Below, one piece after another: positions 51,427 through 59,237 of a DNA stretch of 64,000 nt (position 1 is its first letter; each line of letters opens with the position of its first letter). The translations under genes were made by a program, and so were the position numbers. Source of the DNA: Myxococcales bacterium (GTDB lineage: Bacteria; Myxococcota_A; Polyangia; Polyangiales; Polyangiaceae); contig JADJKB010000025.1 of assembly GCA_016706225.1 (NCBI GenBank), positions 62,001-126,000 on the forward strand, written 5' to 3'. The notes below the pieces were generated by a model. That model was not told the origin of the DNA and searched no databases. It was given only the letters and a program-made list of their open reading frames with translations.

Positions 51427-51960
51427 ATGAAAGCGATGGAGAACGAACGAGTTGAAAAGCCTCTGTGGGACCCCTACCTGGCAGGCTTCGTACTGGGGCT
51501 CGTGTTGCTTGCGACGTACCTGGTGTTCGGCCGCGGTCTGGGTGCTTCGGGGGCCGTCACACGCTTCTTCGCCTGGATGGCCCACGGAGTCTCGCCCAGC
51601 TGGGTCGAGGGCAATGAACACCTAGGCGGCTACTTCAACGCTGGCGCCAAGTGGTGGGACGACTGGCTGGTGTTCGAGTTGGTCGGTGTGGCCTTGGGCG
51701 GCCTCGTCGCGGGACTGACCGGCGGCCGTTTTCGCCTGGGCGTCGATCGCGGCCCGCGGATCTCGAACCGGACCCGCCTCGGCTTCGCGTTGCTCGGCGG
51801 CGCGATCGTCGGCTTCGGCGCTCGTCTTGCCATGGGTTGCACGAGCGGACAGGCCCTGTCTGGCGGCGCAACACTCGCCCTCGGCAGCTGGGCGTTCATG
51901 TTTGCCGTATTCGGCGGTGGCTACGGCATCGCCTACTTTGCTCGGAGGCTTTGGACATGA
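51427..51960 (+). CDS. YeeE/YedE-family sulfur transporter, first half
   Basis: 177 residues, five hydrophobic helices, with the conserved AMGCTSGQALSGGATLALGS block (conserved Cys in a membrane loop) near residue 138. Such half-size YeeE/YedE proteins occur as pairs that make one carrier for thiosulfate or related sulfur species. The next gene overlaps by four bases (ATGA). An internal ATG three codons later is an alternative start. Confidence 0.85.
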   Translation: MKAMENERVEKPLWDPYLAGFVLGLVLLATYLVFGRGLGASGAVTRFFAWMAHGVSPSWVEGNEHLGGYFNAGAKWWDDWLVFELVGVALGGLVAGLTGGRFRLGVDRGPRISNRTRLGFALLGGAIVGFGARLAMGCTSGQALSGGATLALGSWAFMFAVFGGGYGIAYFARRLWT

Positions 51961-52574
51961 TGCCACTACACCCTGCAACCTTCGTTGGTTACACCCTGGC
52001 AGTGGTCTTCGGCTTCGGCTTCGGCTTCGTGCTGGAGCGTGCCGGCTTCGGCGATGCAAAGAAGCTCGCCGCACAGTTCTATCTTTCGGACATGCGCGTG
52101 TTGAAGGTGATGTTCTCGGCGATCGTGACGGCGATGCTCGGGCTCACCGTGCTGCGCTCGATTGGACTGTTGGACGCAGGCGCCATCTTCATCAACCCGA
52201 CCTATCTCGGCGCTCAGGTCGTCGGCGGCGTCATCTTCGGTATCGGCTTCGTCGTCGGCGGGCACTGCCCTGGCACCGCCGTCGTGTCTGCAGCCACCGG
52301 AAGGCTCAACGGCCTTGTCTTTTTGGTTGGCGTTGGCCTGGGCGCCCTCGGCTTCGGCGCGGTCTTCTCCAAGATATCGAGCTTCGCGTTGGCCGGCGGC
52401 GAGACCAAGACGCTGTCCGACTGGTTGCATCTGCCCTACGGCGTCGTCGCGCTTCTCGTCACCGCGCTCGCCTTGGGCTTCTTCTTCGGCGCGGAGTGGC
52501 TGGAACGCTTCATGGCGCGACGCAAGAGTCTGCCCCCAGCTGTCGACGGGACCGCAGCCGCCCCAGCAGAGTGA
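51957..52574 (+). CDS. YeeE/YedE-family sulfur transporter, second half
   Basis: 205 residues, five to six hydrophobic helices. GFGFGFVLERAGFGDAKKLA near residue 18 and the GGHCPGTAVVSAATG block carry the second conserved Cys. GGAGGCTTTGGAC before the ATG and the ATGA overlap with the first half show coupled synthesis. It most likely imports the operon's sulfur substrate or product. Confidence 0.85.
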   Translation: MMPLHPATFVGYTLAVVFGFGFGFVLERAGFGDAKKLAAQFYLSDMRVLKVMFSAIVTAMLGLTVLRSIGLLDAGAIFINPTYLGAQVVGGVIFGIGFVVGGHCPGTAVVSAATGRLNGLVFLVGVGLGALGFGAVFSKISSFALAGGETKTLSDWLHLPYGVVALLVTALALGFFFGAEWLERFMARRKSLPPAVDGTAAAPAE

Positions 52575-52584
52575 GGAGCGCTAG

Positions 52585-53184
52585 ATGAACACCCAGACGT
52601 TGAGACGCCCCAAGACGCTACTCATGCTCGGCGCCGTCTTCCTCGCAATCTGCGGCGCGGCGATGGGCCGGCCCCGTTCGACCGGTCCCGAGCTGGCGGC
52701 GGCGACGTCCCCGGTGGCGCTCGCTCCATTCGAGGTCGCCCAGCTCTTGAGCGTTGGGCCGCCGGAGGTGGTCGTCGTGACGCTCGACGACGGACGCCAC
52801 CCGCTCATTGGAGCGGTCCCCATCACGCTCTTTGGCGAAAGCGAAGATCAGCAGATCCAGGGCGCGCCGCGCTCGCGGCGCATCGTGTTGGTTGGCGCCG
52901 ACGCGGTGCGCACCGATCGCGTTGCGCGTCGGCTCGCGGTGACCGGCCGCGACGTGAACGTGCTCGCCGGGGGGCGTGAGGCGTGGGACCGCGCCATGGA
53001 CTCGGATCCGCCGGCGCCGCCGGGTTCGGCCGGTGCGGCCCTGCGCGCTCAGCATCTGCAGAACATCGCGCTGCGCCGTTATTTCGGCGACGAGTCAGGG
53101 ACCCCCAAACCGGTCAACGTTGCTCCCGTGGCTGCGCCGAGGCTCGCGCCGCTCGCTGCAAAGAAGAAGCGCGAAGGTTGTTGA
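52585..53184 (+). CDS. Rhodanese-like exported protein lacking the catalytic Cys
   Basis: 199 residues. A hydrophobic N-terminus (LLMLGAVFLAICGAAMG) is a signal or anchor. The middle follows the rhodanese order: VVVVTLDDGRHPLIGAVPIT, then RRIVLVGADAVRTDRVARRL where CxxGxR should be, then VNVLAGGREAW. The active Cys is missing, so sulfur transfer by the usual persulfide is not possible; the only Cys outside the signal is the last residue (KKKREGC). It may bind or deliver sulfur differently, or be structural. Operon position is between transporter and cytochrome. Confidence 0.7.
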   Translation: MNTQTLRRPKTLLMLGAVFLAICGAAMGRPRSTGPELAAATSPVALAPFEVAQLLSVGPPEVVVVTLDDGRHPLIGAVPITLFGESEDQQIQGAPRSRRIVLVGADAVRTDRVARRLAVTGRDVNVLAGGREAWDRAMDSDPPAPPGSAGAALRAQHLQNIALRRYFGDESGTPKPVNVAPVAAPRLAPLAAKKKREGC

Positions 53185-53193
53185 GCGCGGGCC

Positions 53194-54900
53194 ATGTCCC
53201 GACTTCGAGTCCTCGCTTCGGTTGCAGTCCTGTCGTTGGCCGGAGTGGGAGTCTGGGTCGGGGCGCGAAGTTTGCCGAACACGAAGCTGCCGACGGTCGA
53301 CGTGGACGGGAACGCGCGAGTCGAGTCCTGCCTGGCTTGTCACCTGAATGTGGAGGGACTGGGCAGGTCCCACGACCCGGCGCGCATTGGTTGCAGCGCC
53401 TGTCATCTTGGTGATCCGACCCGTGGCGACGAAGAAGGTGCACACAAAGGCATGAGCGTCATCACCGGCGGTCTGTCGAACGTGAGCGCAACCTGCGGTC
53501 GCGCAGACTGTCACGCCAGTGAGGCGGGTCGTGTCGCGAGCAGTCCGATGGCCGGCTCTCCGGGTGTGCTCGCTGTCGACCGCTACGCCTTTGGGGAACG
53601 CGACGTGATTGAGGTGCGACGTGAAGACGACTTCCGCAATCTGAGTGCCGCTGCCAAGACTCCTGCGGAAGACCACGCGCGCAAGCTCTGTGGCAGCTGC
53701 CACCTGGCGCAGCCCAAAGATGAACGTGGAGATCTCGGCTTTGCGTCTCGCGGTGGCGGCTGCGTGGCTTGTCACCTCACCGCCCCCGAGGGGCCGCGAA
53801 CCGACAAAGGCAAGCTGCACCCCGGCGTCGGCGCGGACGTGCCGGAACGGCGCTGCGAAGGCTGCCACGCCAGGAGCGGGCGCATCTCGCTGTCCTATCG
53901 CGGAATCGCGGAGGTCGAGCCGGCAGCCGCGACGCGAAAGCTCCCGGATGGTCGCCCCATCACCGATACCAACCCCGACGTGCACGCGCGCGCGGGGCTC
54001 ACTTGCATCGACTGCCACAGCGAACGCGACGTCATGGGAGATGGGCGTGACGAGCCCCGGCATGCCTCCGCTGCAGTCGAGGTGCGCTGTCAGAGTTGCC
54101 ACGACCCCAACGCGAGCGGCCCCGCGCCGGACGCCGACAAACGCCGTGTCGAGGGCGTGCTCCGCGCCGCCTGGACCGCGCGCGGGATGCCGTCTCTCGA
54201 AGGTCGCGCGCCGGTCATCATGGCCAAGGGTACCCCGCTCTGGCGCACGGACCGCCAAGCTCGCACGCTGCTTCTGGCGACGACGGGCGAGACGAGAAGA
54301 CTGAGGGAAGCGAGCGACGCCAGCTACCACCGTCTCGTCGGCCACGAGCGCCTGAGCTGTCAATCCTGCCACTCCCAGTGGGCGCCGCGTTGCGTCTCCT
54401 GCCACACCAGCCGAGACGCAAACGCGAGGCAGACGGACCACATCAGCGGCGAAGATACGCTCGGCGCTTGGGTCGAGACGGCCGGCGGCAATTCTTTCGG
54501 GCCACCCGCCCTCGCCGTCGACTCCTCCGCTCGCGTCTCGCCGTTCGTGGAAGGCATGCAGCTCCGGGTGACGGGCATCGCCAAACCCGTCTCGCGAACG
54601 TTCTGGGCGCCCATCGATCCGCACACCACGGCGAAAGCGCGGGCTTGTGCCACCTGCCACCCGGGCGACGCAAAGACTTACCCTCGAGAGGGCGAGACCA
54701 CGCGCGCTGGAGCACGTTTCTTGAACGAAAGAGAACGCAACTCGATCGCTCGCGTCGGCGACTGCATTGGCTGCCACTCCGCATATGACGACGCGATCTA
54801 TGTCGACTTCGCCAAGAGTCGCGTGCGCCTCGCGGCCAAGGGGCGCGCTTTGGCTGGCGACGCCGTCAAGAAGTGCCGCTCGGACTTGGTGCATCAATGA
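53194..54900 (+). CDS. Twelve-haem c-type cytochrome
   Basis: 568 residues. N-terminal anchor or signal LASVAVLSLAGVGVWVGA. Eleven CX2CH haem sites (CLACH at 46, CSACH at 67, CGSCH, CVACH, CEGCH, CIDCH, CQSCH twice, CVSCH, CATCH, CIGCH) and one CX4CH site (CGRADCH at 101). It is likely periplasmic and conducts electrons between the oxidoreductase and another partner. Last gene of the operon, nine bases after the rhodanese-like gene. Its closest functional class (reductase or simple electron wire) cannot be settled from sequence alone. Confidence 0.88.
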   Translation: MSRLRVLASVAVLSLAGVGVWVGARSLPNTKLPTVDVDGNARVESCLACHLNVEGLGRSHDPARIGCSACHLGDPTRGDEEGAHKGMSVITGGLSNVSATCGRADCHASEAGRVASSPMAGSPGVLAVDRYAFGERDVIEVRREDDFRNLSAAAKTPAEDHARKLCGSCHLAQPKDERGDLGFASRGGGCVACHLTAPEGPRTDKGKLHPGVGADVPERRCEGCHARSGRISLSYRGIAEVEPAAATRKLPDGRPITDTNPDVHARAGLTCIDCHSERDVMGDGRDEPRHASAAVEVRCQSCHDPNASGPAPDADKRRVEGVLRAAWTARGMPSLEGRAPVIMAKGTPLWRTDRQARTLLLATTGETRRLREASDASYHRLVGHERLSCQSCHSQWAPRCVSCHTSRDANARQTDHISGEDTLGAWVETAGGNSFGPPALAVDSSARVSPFVEGMQLRVTGIAKPVSRTFWAPIDPHTTAKARACATCHPGDAKTYPREGETTRAGARFLNERERNSIARVGDCIGCHSAYDDAIYVDFAKSRVRLAAKGRALAGDAVKKCRSDLVHQ

Positions 54901-55039
54901 GGTGCTGCGGCCCGCGCCGTCGCAGGCGCATGCGATCCGATTCGCGGGCTCCAGTGAGCGGATTGACGATGGTCATGAGCCGCAATATTCGCGCTCACGA
55001 GGGGCGGCGAGCGCTGCTCGCGGGAGTTAGGCTCGGCTC

Positions 55040-55720
55040 ATGCAGCGCCGCGCCTTGCTGATTCTCTTCGCCGCACTAGGGCTCGCTTGCCACCGGGAGG
55101 CGGCGCCGGGCGGGCCGGATGATTCGCCCCAGCAGAAGATCGTCGACCGAGCTGCGTCAGCCGTCGATCGCATGCGAGCGAGCGGCCAGTTTCCAACGCT
55201 AGAGCAATACCTGGCGCGCGCGCGCGGTGTGATGGTTTTTCCGCGTCTGATCAAGGCGAGCCTCATCTTCGGCGGAGAGGGGGGCAACGGCGTGCTTTTG
55301 TCCAAGGACGCGTCCGGCGTCTGGAGTGGCCCCGCATTCTACTCGCTCGGTGCCGGCAGTCTGGGCGCGCAGATTGGCTACCAAGAAGCCACGGTAATCC
55401 TGTTCTTGATGACCGACGCCGCGGTGCTCGGGGCGATCAATCACGGGGTCACTCTGGGGACCGATACGGCCGTTGCGGCCGGCACCATCGGCGACAGCGG
55501 CGAGGCCAAGGGCACGTCGAGCGCCAGGGACATCCACATGCTGGTGGACGTGGGCGGCCTGTTCGCCGGTGTCTCTCTCGACGGCACGGCGCTGGCCTCA
55601 CGGCAGGAGTTCAACCGTGCCTACTACGGGCCCGACGCGACCACGTACCGCATCGTGGTCGAGCACCGCTTTCAGGCCCCGAACGCCGCTCGCTTGCAGT
55701 CCGCGCTGACTCCGAGGTGA
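55040..55720 (+). CDS. SYLF/Ysc84-domain lipoprotein
   Basis: 226 residues. Lipobox AALGLAC; then a SYLF (DUF500) domain: ARGVMVFPRLIKASLIFGGE, GNGVLLSKDASGVWSGPAFY, GSLGAQIGYQEATVILFLMT and the late AGVSLDGTALASRQEFNRAYYG. In eukaryotes and bacteria this domain binds phospholipids. It lies beyond the sulfur operon and need not belong to it. Confidence 0.85.
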   Translation: MQRRALLILFAALGLACHREAAPGGPDDSPQQKIVDRAASAVDRMRASGQFPTLEQYLARARGVMVFPRLIKASLIFGGEGGNGVLLSKDASGVWSGPAFYSLGAGSLGAQIGYQEATVILFLMTDAAVLGAINHGVTLGTDTAVAAGTIGDSGEAKGTSSARDIHMLVDVGGLFAGVSLDGTALASRQEFNRAYYGPDATTYRIVVEHRFQAPNAARLQSALTPR

Positions 55721-55722
55721 GC

Positions 55723-55752
55723 GGGACAGCGCAGTTGTCCCCTCAGGGGACA
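55723..55752 (+). terminator. Two alternative overlapping hairpins after the SYLF gene
   Basis: GGGACA (55723-55728) pairs with TGTCCC (55736-55741), while TGTCCCCT (55736-55743) can pair with AGGGGACA (55745-55752). The two share a strand and exclude each other. It may be a terminator or a simple protected end; there is no T-run. Confidence 0.4.
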
Positions 55753-55865
55753 CGTAACGGCATCGCTCACCTCGTCGGCCGCGCAGATTACGCGTGCGCG
55801 AGCGCCAGCCCTTCTTTCCGCTTGCCGAGCGCGTCGCTATGCTCCGGGTTCAACGAGGTACGCCC

Positions 55866-56921
55866 ATGGTCACCCGACGTCAGGCGCTGCTCTGTGCGGT
55901 GCTCGCGATGCTCGCGCTGATTGCGTGCAAACGACTGGATGCCCCCGGCAGCTCCGGCTGCAATCGGATGCTCGGCCGCACGGACGAGCGCGAGCGCGCC
56001 AGCTTCGCGGCTTGGGACTTTCGCCAAGTCTCGCTCAAGAGCACCGCCAAGGCGCTCGAGGCGTACGCCGACGCGCCCGTTCGCGCCAAGTGGGTGGCAC
56101 TCGAAGCGGACGTGTGGCCGAGCGCGCACCCGAAGTTCGGCTGGAGCTACTTGCTGGGGAGCTCGGTGCTGTGTGCGGGCGGGCTCCGCGAGGGCAAGGT
56201 CCCGATGGCCTTCTATCACCCGTGGAGCGATGCGTTCTTGGTCATGCTCTGGAACCAGAGTGGTGCGCGCCCCCGGCTGGAGGACGTCGAGGTGCTGACC
56301 GGCGAATACGTGCGCCACAGGAGCGTGAAGCCGCTTCGAGCCGTGCGTGGCTGGACCGAACAGGCCACGTTTGCGCCCTACGCCGTGGGCTTCTCGACCG
56401 CGGAGAGCGCGAAGGCGTTCGAGCAGCTGTTCTCGGCAGAAGCGCTGGCGCAGGGGTTCCGCTCGGTGACGAACGGACTCAGCGATCCCGCGCTGATGGA
56501 AGCCAACCACGTCGCGGCGGGGCAGCAGCTGATGCAGAACCTGGCCGAGCTCGCGCCCGTCGTTGCCAAGTCGCGAGACGGATTCGGTGACGCCGTGCGT
56601 GGGAAGCTGGCCGAGGTCACTGACCTCTTCGTGCGGCGCCAAGCGAGCACCCTCGCAAGCGAGGCCACGGCGACGCCAGAGCCGTCGAAGAAGGCGCTGG
56701 CATCGATGGGCATCGATGACTGGAAGCGGATGTCGCTCGTGTCCGTGGTGAAGGGGGACGGGCGTAGCCTCTTGCTGCTCTCCCACGTGGCAAAGCCGGA
56801 TCTCTTCATGGGGATGCTGCTAGCGGAAGAAGGTTCGTCGCTGCGGATCCGGCGCGTGGACGTCCTGAGCTTCAAGGCGTTCGTCGAGAACGCCGATGCG
56901 CTCCGGGGGCCCTCGCGATGA
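55866..56921 (+). CDS. Exported lipoprotein-like protein of unknown function
   Basis: 351 residues. GAGGTACGCCC before ATG 55866. The signal ALLCAVLAMLALIAC ends in a lipobox Cys. The body has a helical-strand mix (FAAWDFRQVSLKSTAKALEA, HPWSDAFLVMLWNQSGARPR, HVAKPDLFMGMLLAEEGSSL). No motif recognised. It is coupled by ATGA overlap to the next gene. Confidence 0.72.
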   Translation: MVTRRQALLCAVLAMLALIACKRLDAPGSSGCNRMLGRTDERERASFAAWDFRQVSLKSTAKALEAYADAPVRAKWVALEADVWPSAHPKFGWSYLLGSSVLCAGGLREGKVPMAFYHPWSDAFLVMLWNQSGARPRLEDVEVLTGEYVRHRSVKPLRAVRGWTEQATFAPYAVGFSTAESAKAFEQLFSAEALAQGFRSVTNGLSDPALMEANHVAAGQQLMQNLAELAPVVAKSRDGFGDAVRGKLAEVTDLFVRRQASTLASEATATPEPSKKALASMGIDDWKRMSLVSVVKGDGRSLLLLSHVAKPDLFMGMLLAEEGSSLRIRRVDVLSFKAFVENADALRGPSR

Positions 56922-58177
56922 CGAGTGCGGTGTGGCTCCGGCGGATCTTGGCGTTGCTCGCGCTGGTTTTCTTCGCGGCGGCAGCGAACGGGCAGAGCTA
57001 CCAGAAAGCGTACGACGAGAACGTCGAGCCCGTCGTGGGCGTGGTCACGCACGAAGGGACTGGCGAGGCACTCGACGTCATGCAGAAGAGTGTCGAGCGC
57101 GCGAAGCAGGTCCAGGACGACCTGAAAGCCGGTGTGGAGACCGCGCTCCAGACTCGCTCGGGGGCCGCGAAGAAGCTCGGCAAGAAGCTGGTGGAGGAGT
57201 CCAAAGGAGTGAGCGCCGAGTACGCGAAGGAGATCTCCTGGCTCGACAAGCTGAAGAAGCTAGCCCAGATCATCGATATCGTGAGCACCGGGGCGAAGGT
57301 CGCGGGCAATCTCGCGGAGGGTGACACCCAAGGGGCAAAACACGCGCTGGTCGACGACGTCTGCAAGAAGGTGTGCGCGGCGGGCGGCGCCGCGGCATTG
57401 AGTTGGATCCCGGGCGTCGGGTCCATTGCCGGGGCGGCGGGTGGGGAGGAGGCTTACAAGAAGTACCTGAAGCCGCTGCTCGACAAACGGGACCAGGAGC
57501 TTCGAGAGAAGGCCGCGAAGGACGCGCAGCTCGACCAGTGGGTGCCGCGCGAGCAGGTGATCGATAGCCAGGGCAAAGTGCGGGAGCTCGAACGCGACAT
57601 GTACTTCGACCCGGCGTCGGGGCTCATCAAGCGCCGGCCGCCGCAGGAGCAAGAGAAGTGGGAGGCCCAGAAGAAGCGCGAGTTCTTCGACGGGAGGAAG
57701 CTCGACGCCATCCACAAGGATTACCTGGCCGGAAAGCTGCCCAGGAGCGAGTTCGACAAGGCGCTCTCGGACTTCAAGAAGCGCGACCCGCTCGCGGTCT
57801 GGGAGCCCCCGAAGCTCGAGTACACCGCGGCGCCTGCGGGCAGTGCCGGGGCGACGCGCGGCATCCTCGAGCGTGTGAAGCCGCAGCAGGTCAGCGCTTC
57901 CGGGGGGGACTCGTCGGGGACGCTGACCATCACGTTCTGGAACGTCGGAGCGCTGGCGCAGGGCTACGGGGACGCGAGCGCGGTCACCCGCCACCGAAAC
58001 GGAGTCGAGACCGTGAGCGGCACCTTCAGCGGCGGGCCCAACGGCACGCTCTCGTTCGTCGTGGACGGTGAGAAGACGAGTATGCACTTGAGCGGAGGGA
58101 AGACGCTCACCGGCCCCTACGGGTCGCTTCCGGTCAAGAACCCCCAAGCCTTCGACGGCTGGCCGGACGAGCTCTGA
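56918..58177 (+). CDS. Exported protein of unknown function, coupled to the previous gene
   Basis: 419 residues with a signal peptide (ILALLALVFFAAAANG). About 50-190 is helical and Lys-rich (GAAKKLGKKLVEESKGVSAE); a hydrophobic stretch near 155-175 (AAGGAAALSWIPGVGSIAG) could insert into a membrane. The rest has a Lys/Glu-rich linker and a strand-rich end (GTLTITFWNVGALAQGYGDA). Possibly a secreted effector or envelope protein; no known family. Confidence 0.7.
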   Translation: MTSAVWLRRILALLALVFFAAAANGQSYQKAYDENVEPVVGVVTHEGTGEALDVMQKSVERAKQVQDDLKAGVETALQTRSGAAKKLGKKLVEESKGVSAEYAKEISWLDKLKKLAQIIDIVSTGAKVAGNLAEGDTQGAKHALVDDVCKKVCAAGGAAALSWIPGVGSIAGAAGGEEAYKKYLKPLLDKRDQELREKAAKDAQLDQWVPREQVIDSQGKVRELERDMYFDPASGLIKRRPPQEQEKWEAQKKREFFDGRKLDAIHKDYLAGKLPRSEFDKALSDFKKRDPLAVWEPPKLEYTAAPAGSAGATRGILERVKPQQVSASGGDSSGTLTITFWNVGALAQGYGDASAVTRHRNGVETVSGTFSGGPNGTLSFVVDGEKTSMHLSGGKTLTGPYGSLPVKNPQAFDGWPDEL

Positions 58178-58335
58178 CGGTCGCTCCGCCAAACCAGATT
58201 TCGCGAACACGAAGGATTCATCGACACTTTTCGTGGCTGCCGCGCTTCCGGAAGTGGGGCCGCGACCGCACGCGATTCGGCAGACCAGCGCTGGACGCCT
58301 TCCGCCGAAGCGCATTCCGCTAACCTGTTCGAGTC

Positions 58336-58806
58336 ATGCAAGGAGGGTTCACGCCGCCACCGGGTCCGCCGGGTGGGTACTTGCCGCCGGTGCCCGGAGG
58401 TGTGATCCAAGACACCCAGCGCGTCGCGGCGAGCCAGGTTGCAGCGCCCGCCGTCGCGCTCATGGTCGTCTCGGCGATCAGCTGCCTCTGGTACCTGCTC
58501 GCAACGGCGGTGGTGCTGTTCGCCGGCGGCGTGTCGGCGTTCGGTGGGAGCCGCGCTGATCTCGGCGGGGCCGTGGGGATGGGCATCGCCTCGCTGATGT
58601 ACCTGCTCTGGGCCGTGGCAGCGTTGGTGTGCTTCGTCGGTGCATTCAAGATGAGAAAGCTCGAGAGCTACACGCTCGCCATGGTGAGCGCAGTCCTGGC
58701 CATCCTGCCTTGCACCACCTACATCTGCTGCGCGCTGATGATGCCGGTCGGTATCTGGTCGCTCATTGTGCTGATGAAGCCCGAGGTGAAGGCGGCCTTC
58801 CGATGA
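58336..58806 (+). CDS. Membrane protein with Pro/Gly-rich N-terminus
   Basis: 156 residues. The N-terminal 25 are Pro/Gly-rich (FTPPPGPPGGYLPPVPGG); then four hydrophobic helices (AVALMVVSAISCLWYLLATA, GMGIASLMYLLWAVAALVCF, TLAMVSAVLAILPCTTYICC, GIWSLIVLM). This layout is common in small proteins of unknown role in Myxococcota and Planctomycetota. No operon partner. Confidence 0.72.
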   Translation: MQGGFTPPPGPPGGYLPPVPGGVIQDTQRVAASQVAAPAVALMVVSAISCLWYLLATAVVLFAGGVSAFGGSRADLGGAVGMGIASLMYLLWAVAALVCFVGAFKMRKLESYTLAMVSAVLAILPCTTYICCALMMPVGIWSLIVLMKPEVKAAFR

Positions 58807-59034
58807 CCGAGGGCGCCTCTTGGCGGCAGACGCACGGAGGAACGCTGGTGGACCTTCACTCGCCGGTTGCCACGAACCCGGGGCGAGCGCACGTCGGTGA
58901 AGGCGCAGATACCGCCGACTGAGTTCGCTTGGCTTGCCCGGCGCGCCATCTTGCGCGACGCTTGGCGCTCCTTCGTGTATTGGGCGATCGGGTACTCTGG
59001 GACCGGTAGCATCCGAAAGAGCACGAGCACGTTT

Positions 59035-59151
59035 GCCAACCCCGTCACGCTGGTGGCAGGGCAGGCTCGACCGCGCGGGGTTGCGATCGACGCCACCCAC
59101 GTCTACTGGACCAACTTCGAGGACAGAACCGTCCGACGCATGTCGCGCTGA
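59035..59151 (+). pseudogene. Remnant of a YWTD-type beta-propeller protein
   Basis: The last 38 residues of an otherwise unconvincing frame, containing VAGQARPRGVAIDATHVYWT and then EDRTVRRMSR, match the repeat of exported propeller lipoproteins of myxobacteria (a VAxDxxxVYWT unit). No other repeat unit is found on either side. The 230 bases before it (58807-59034) hold nothing I recognise. Confidence 0.5.
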
Positions 59152-59237
59152 CCAAACCGCGAGGCGGATCGGCGGGGGAGCAGCGGAGTCGAGAGCCTCG
59201 CAGCAGGGCCTGTCTCAGGACCGTGGGCTCGGATATG

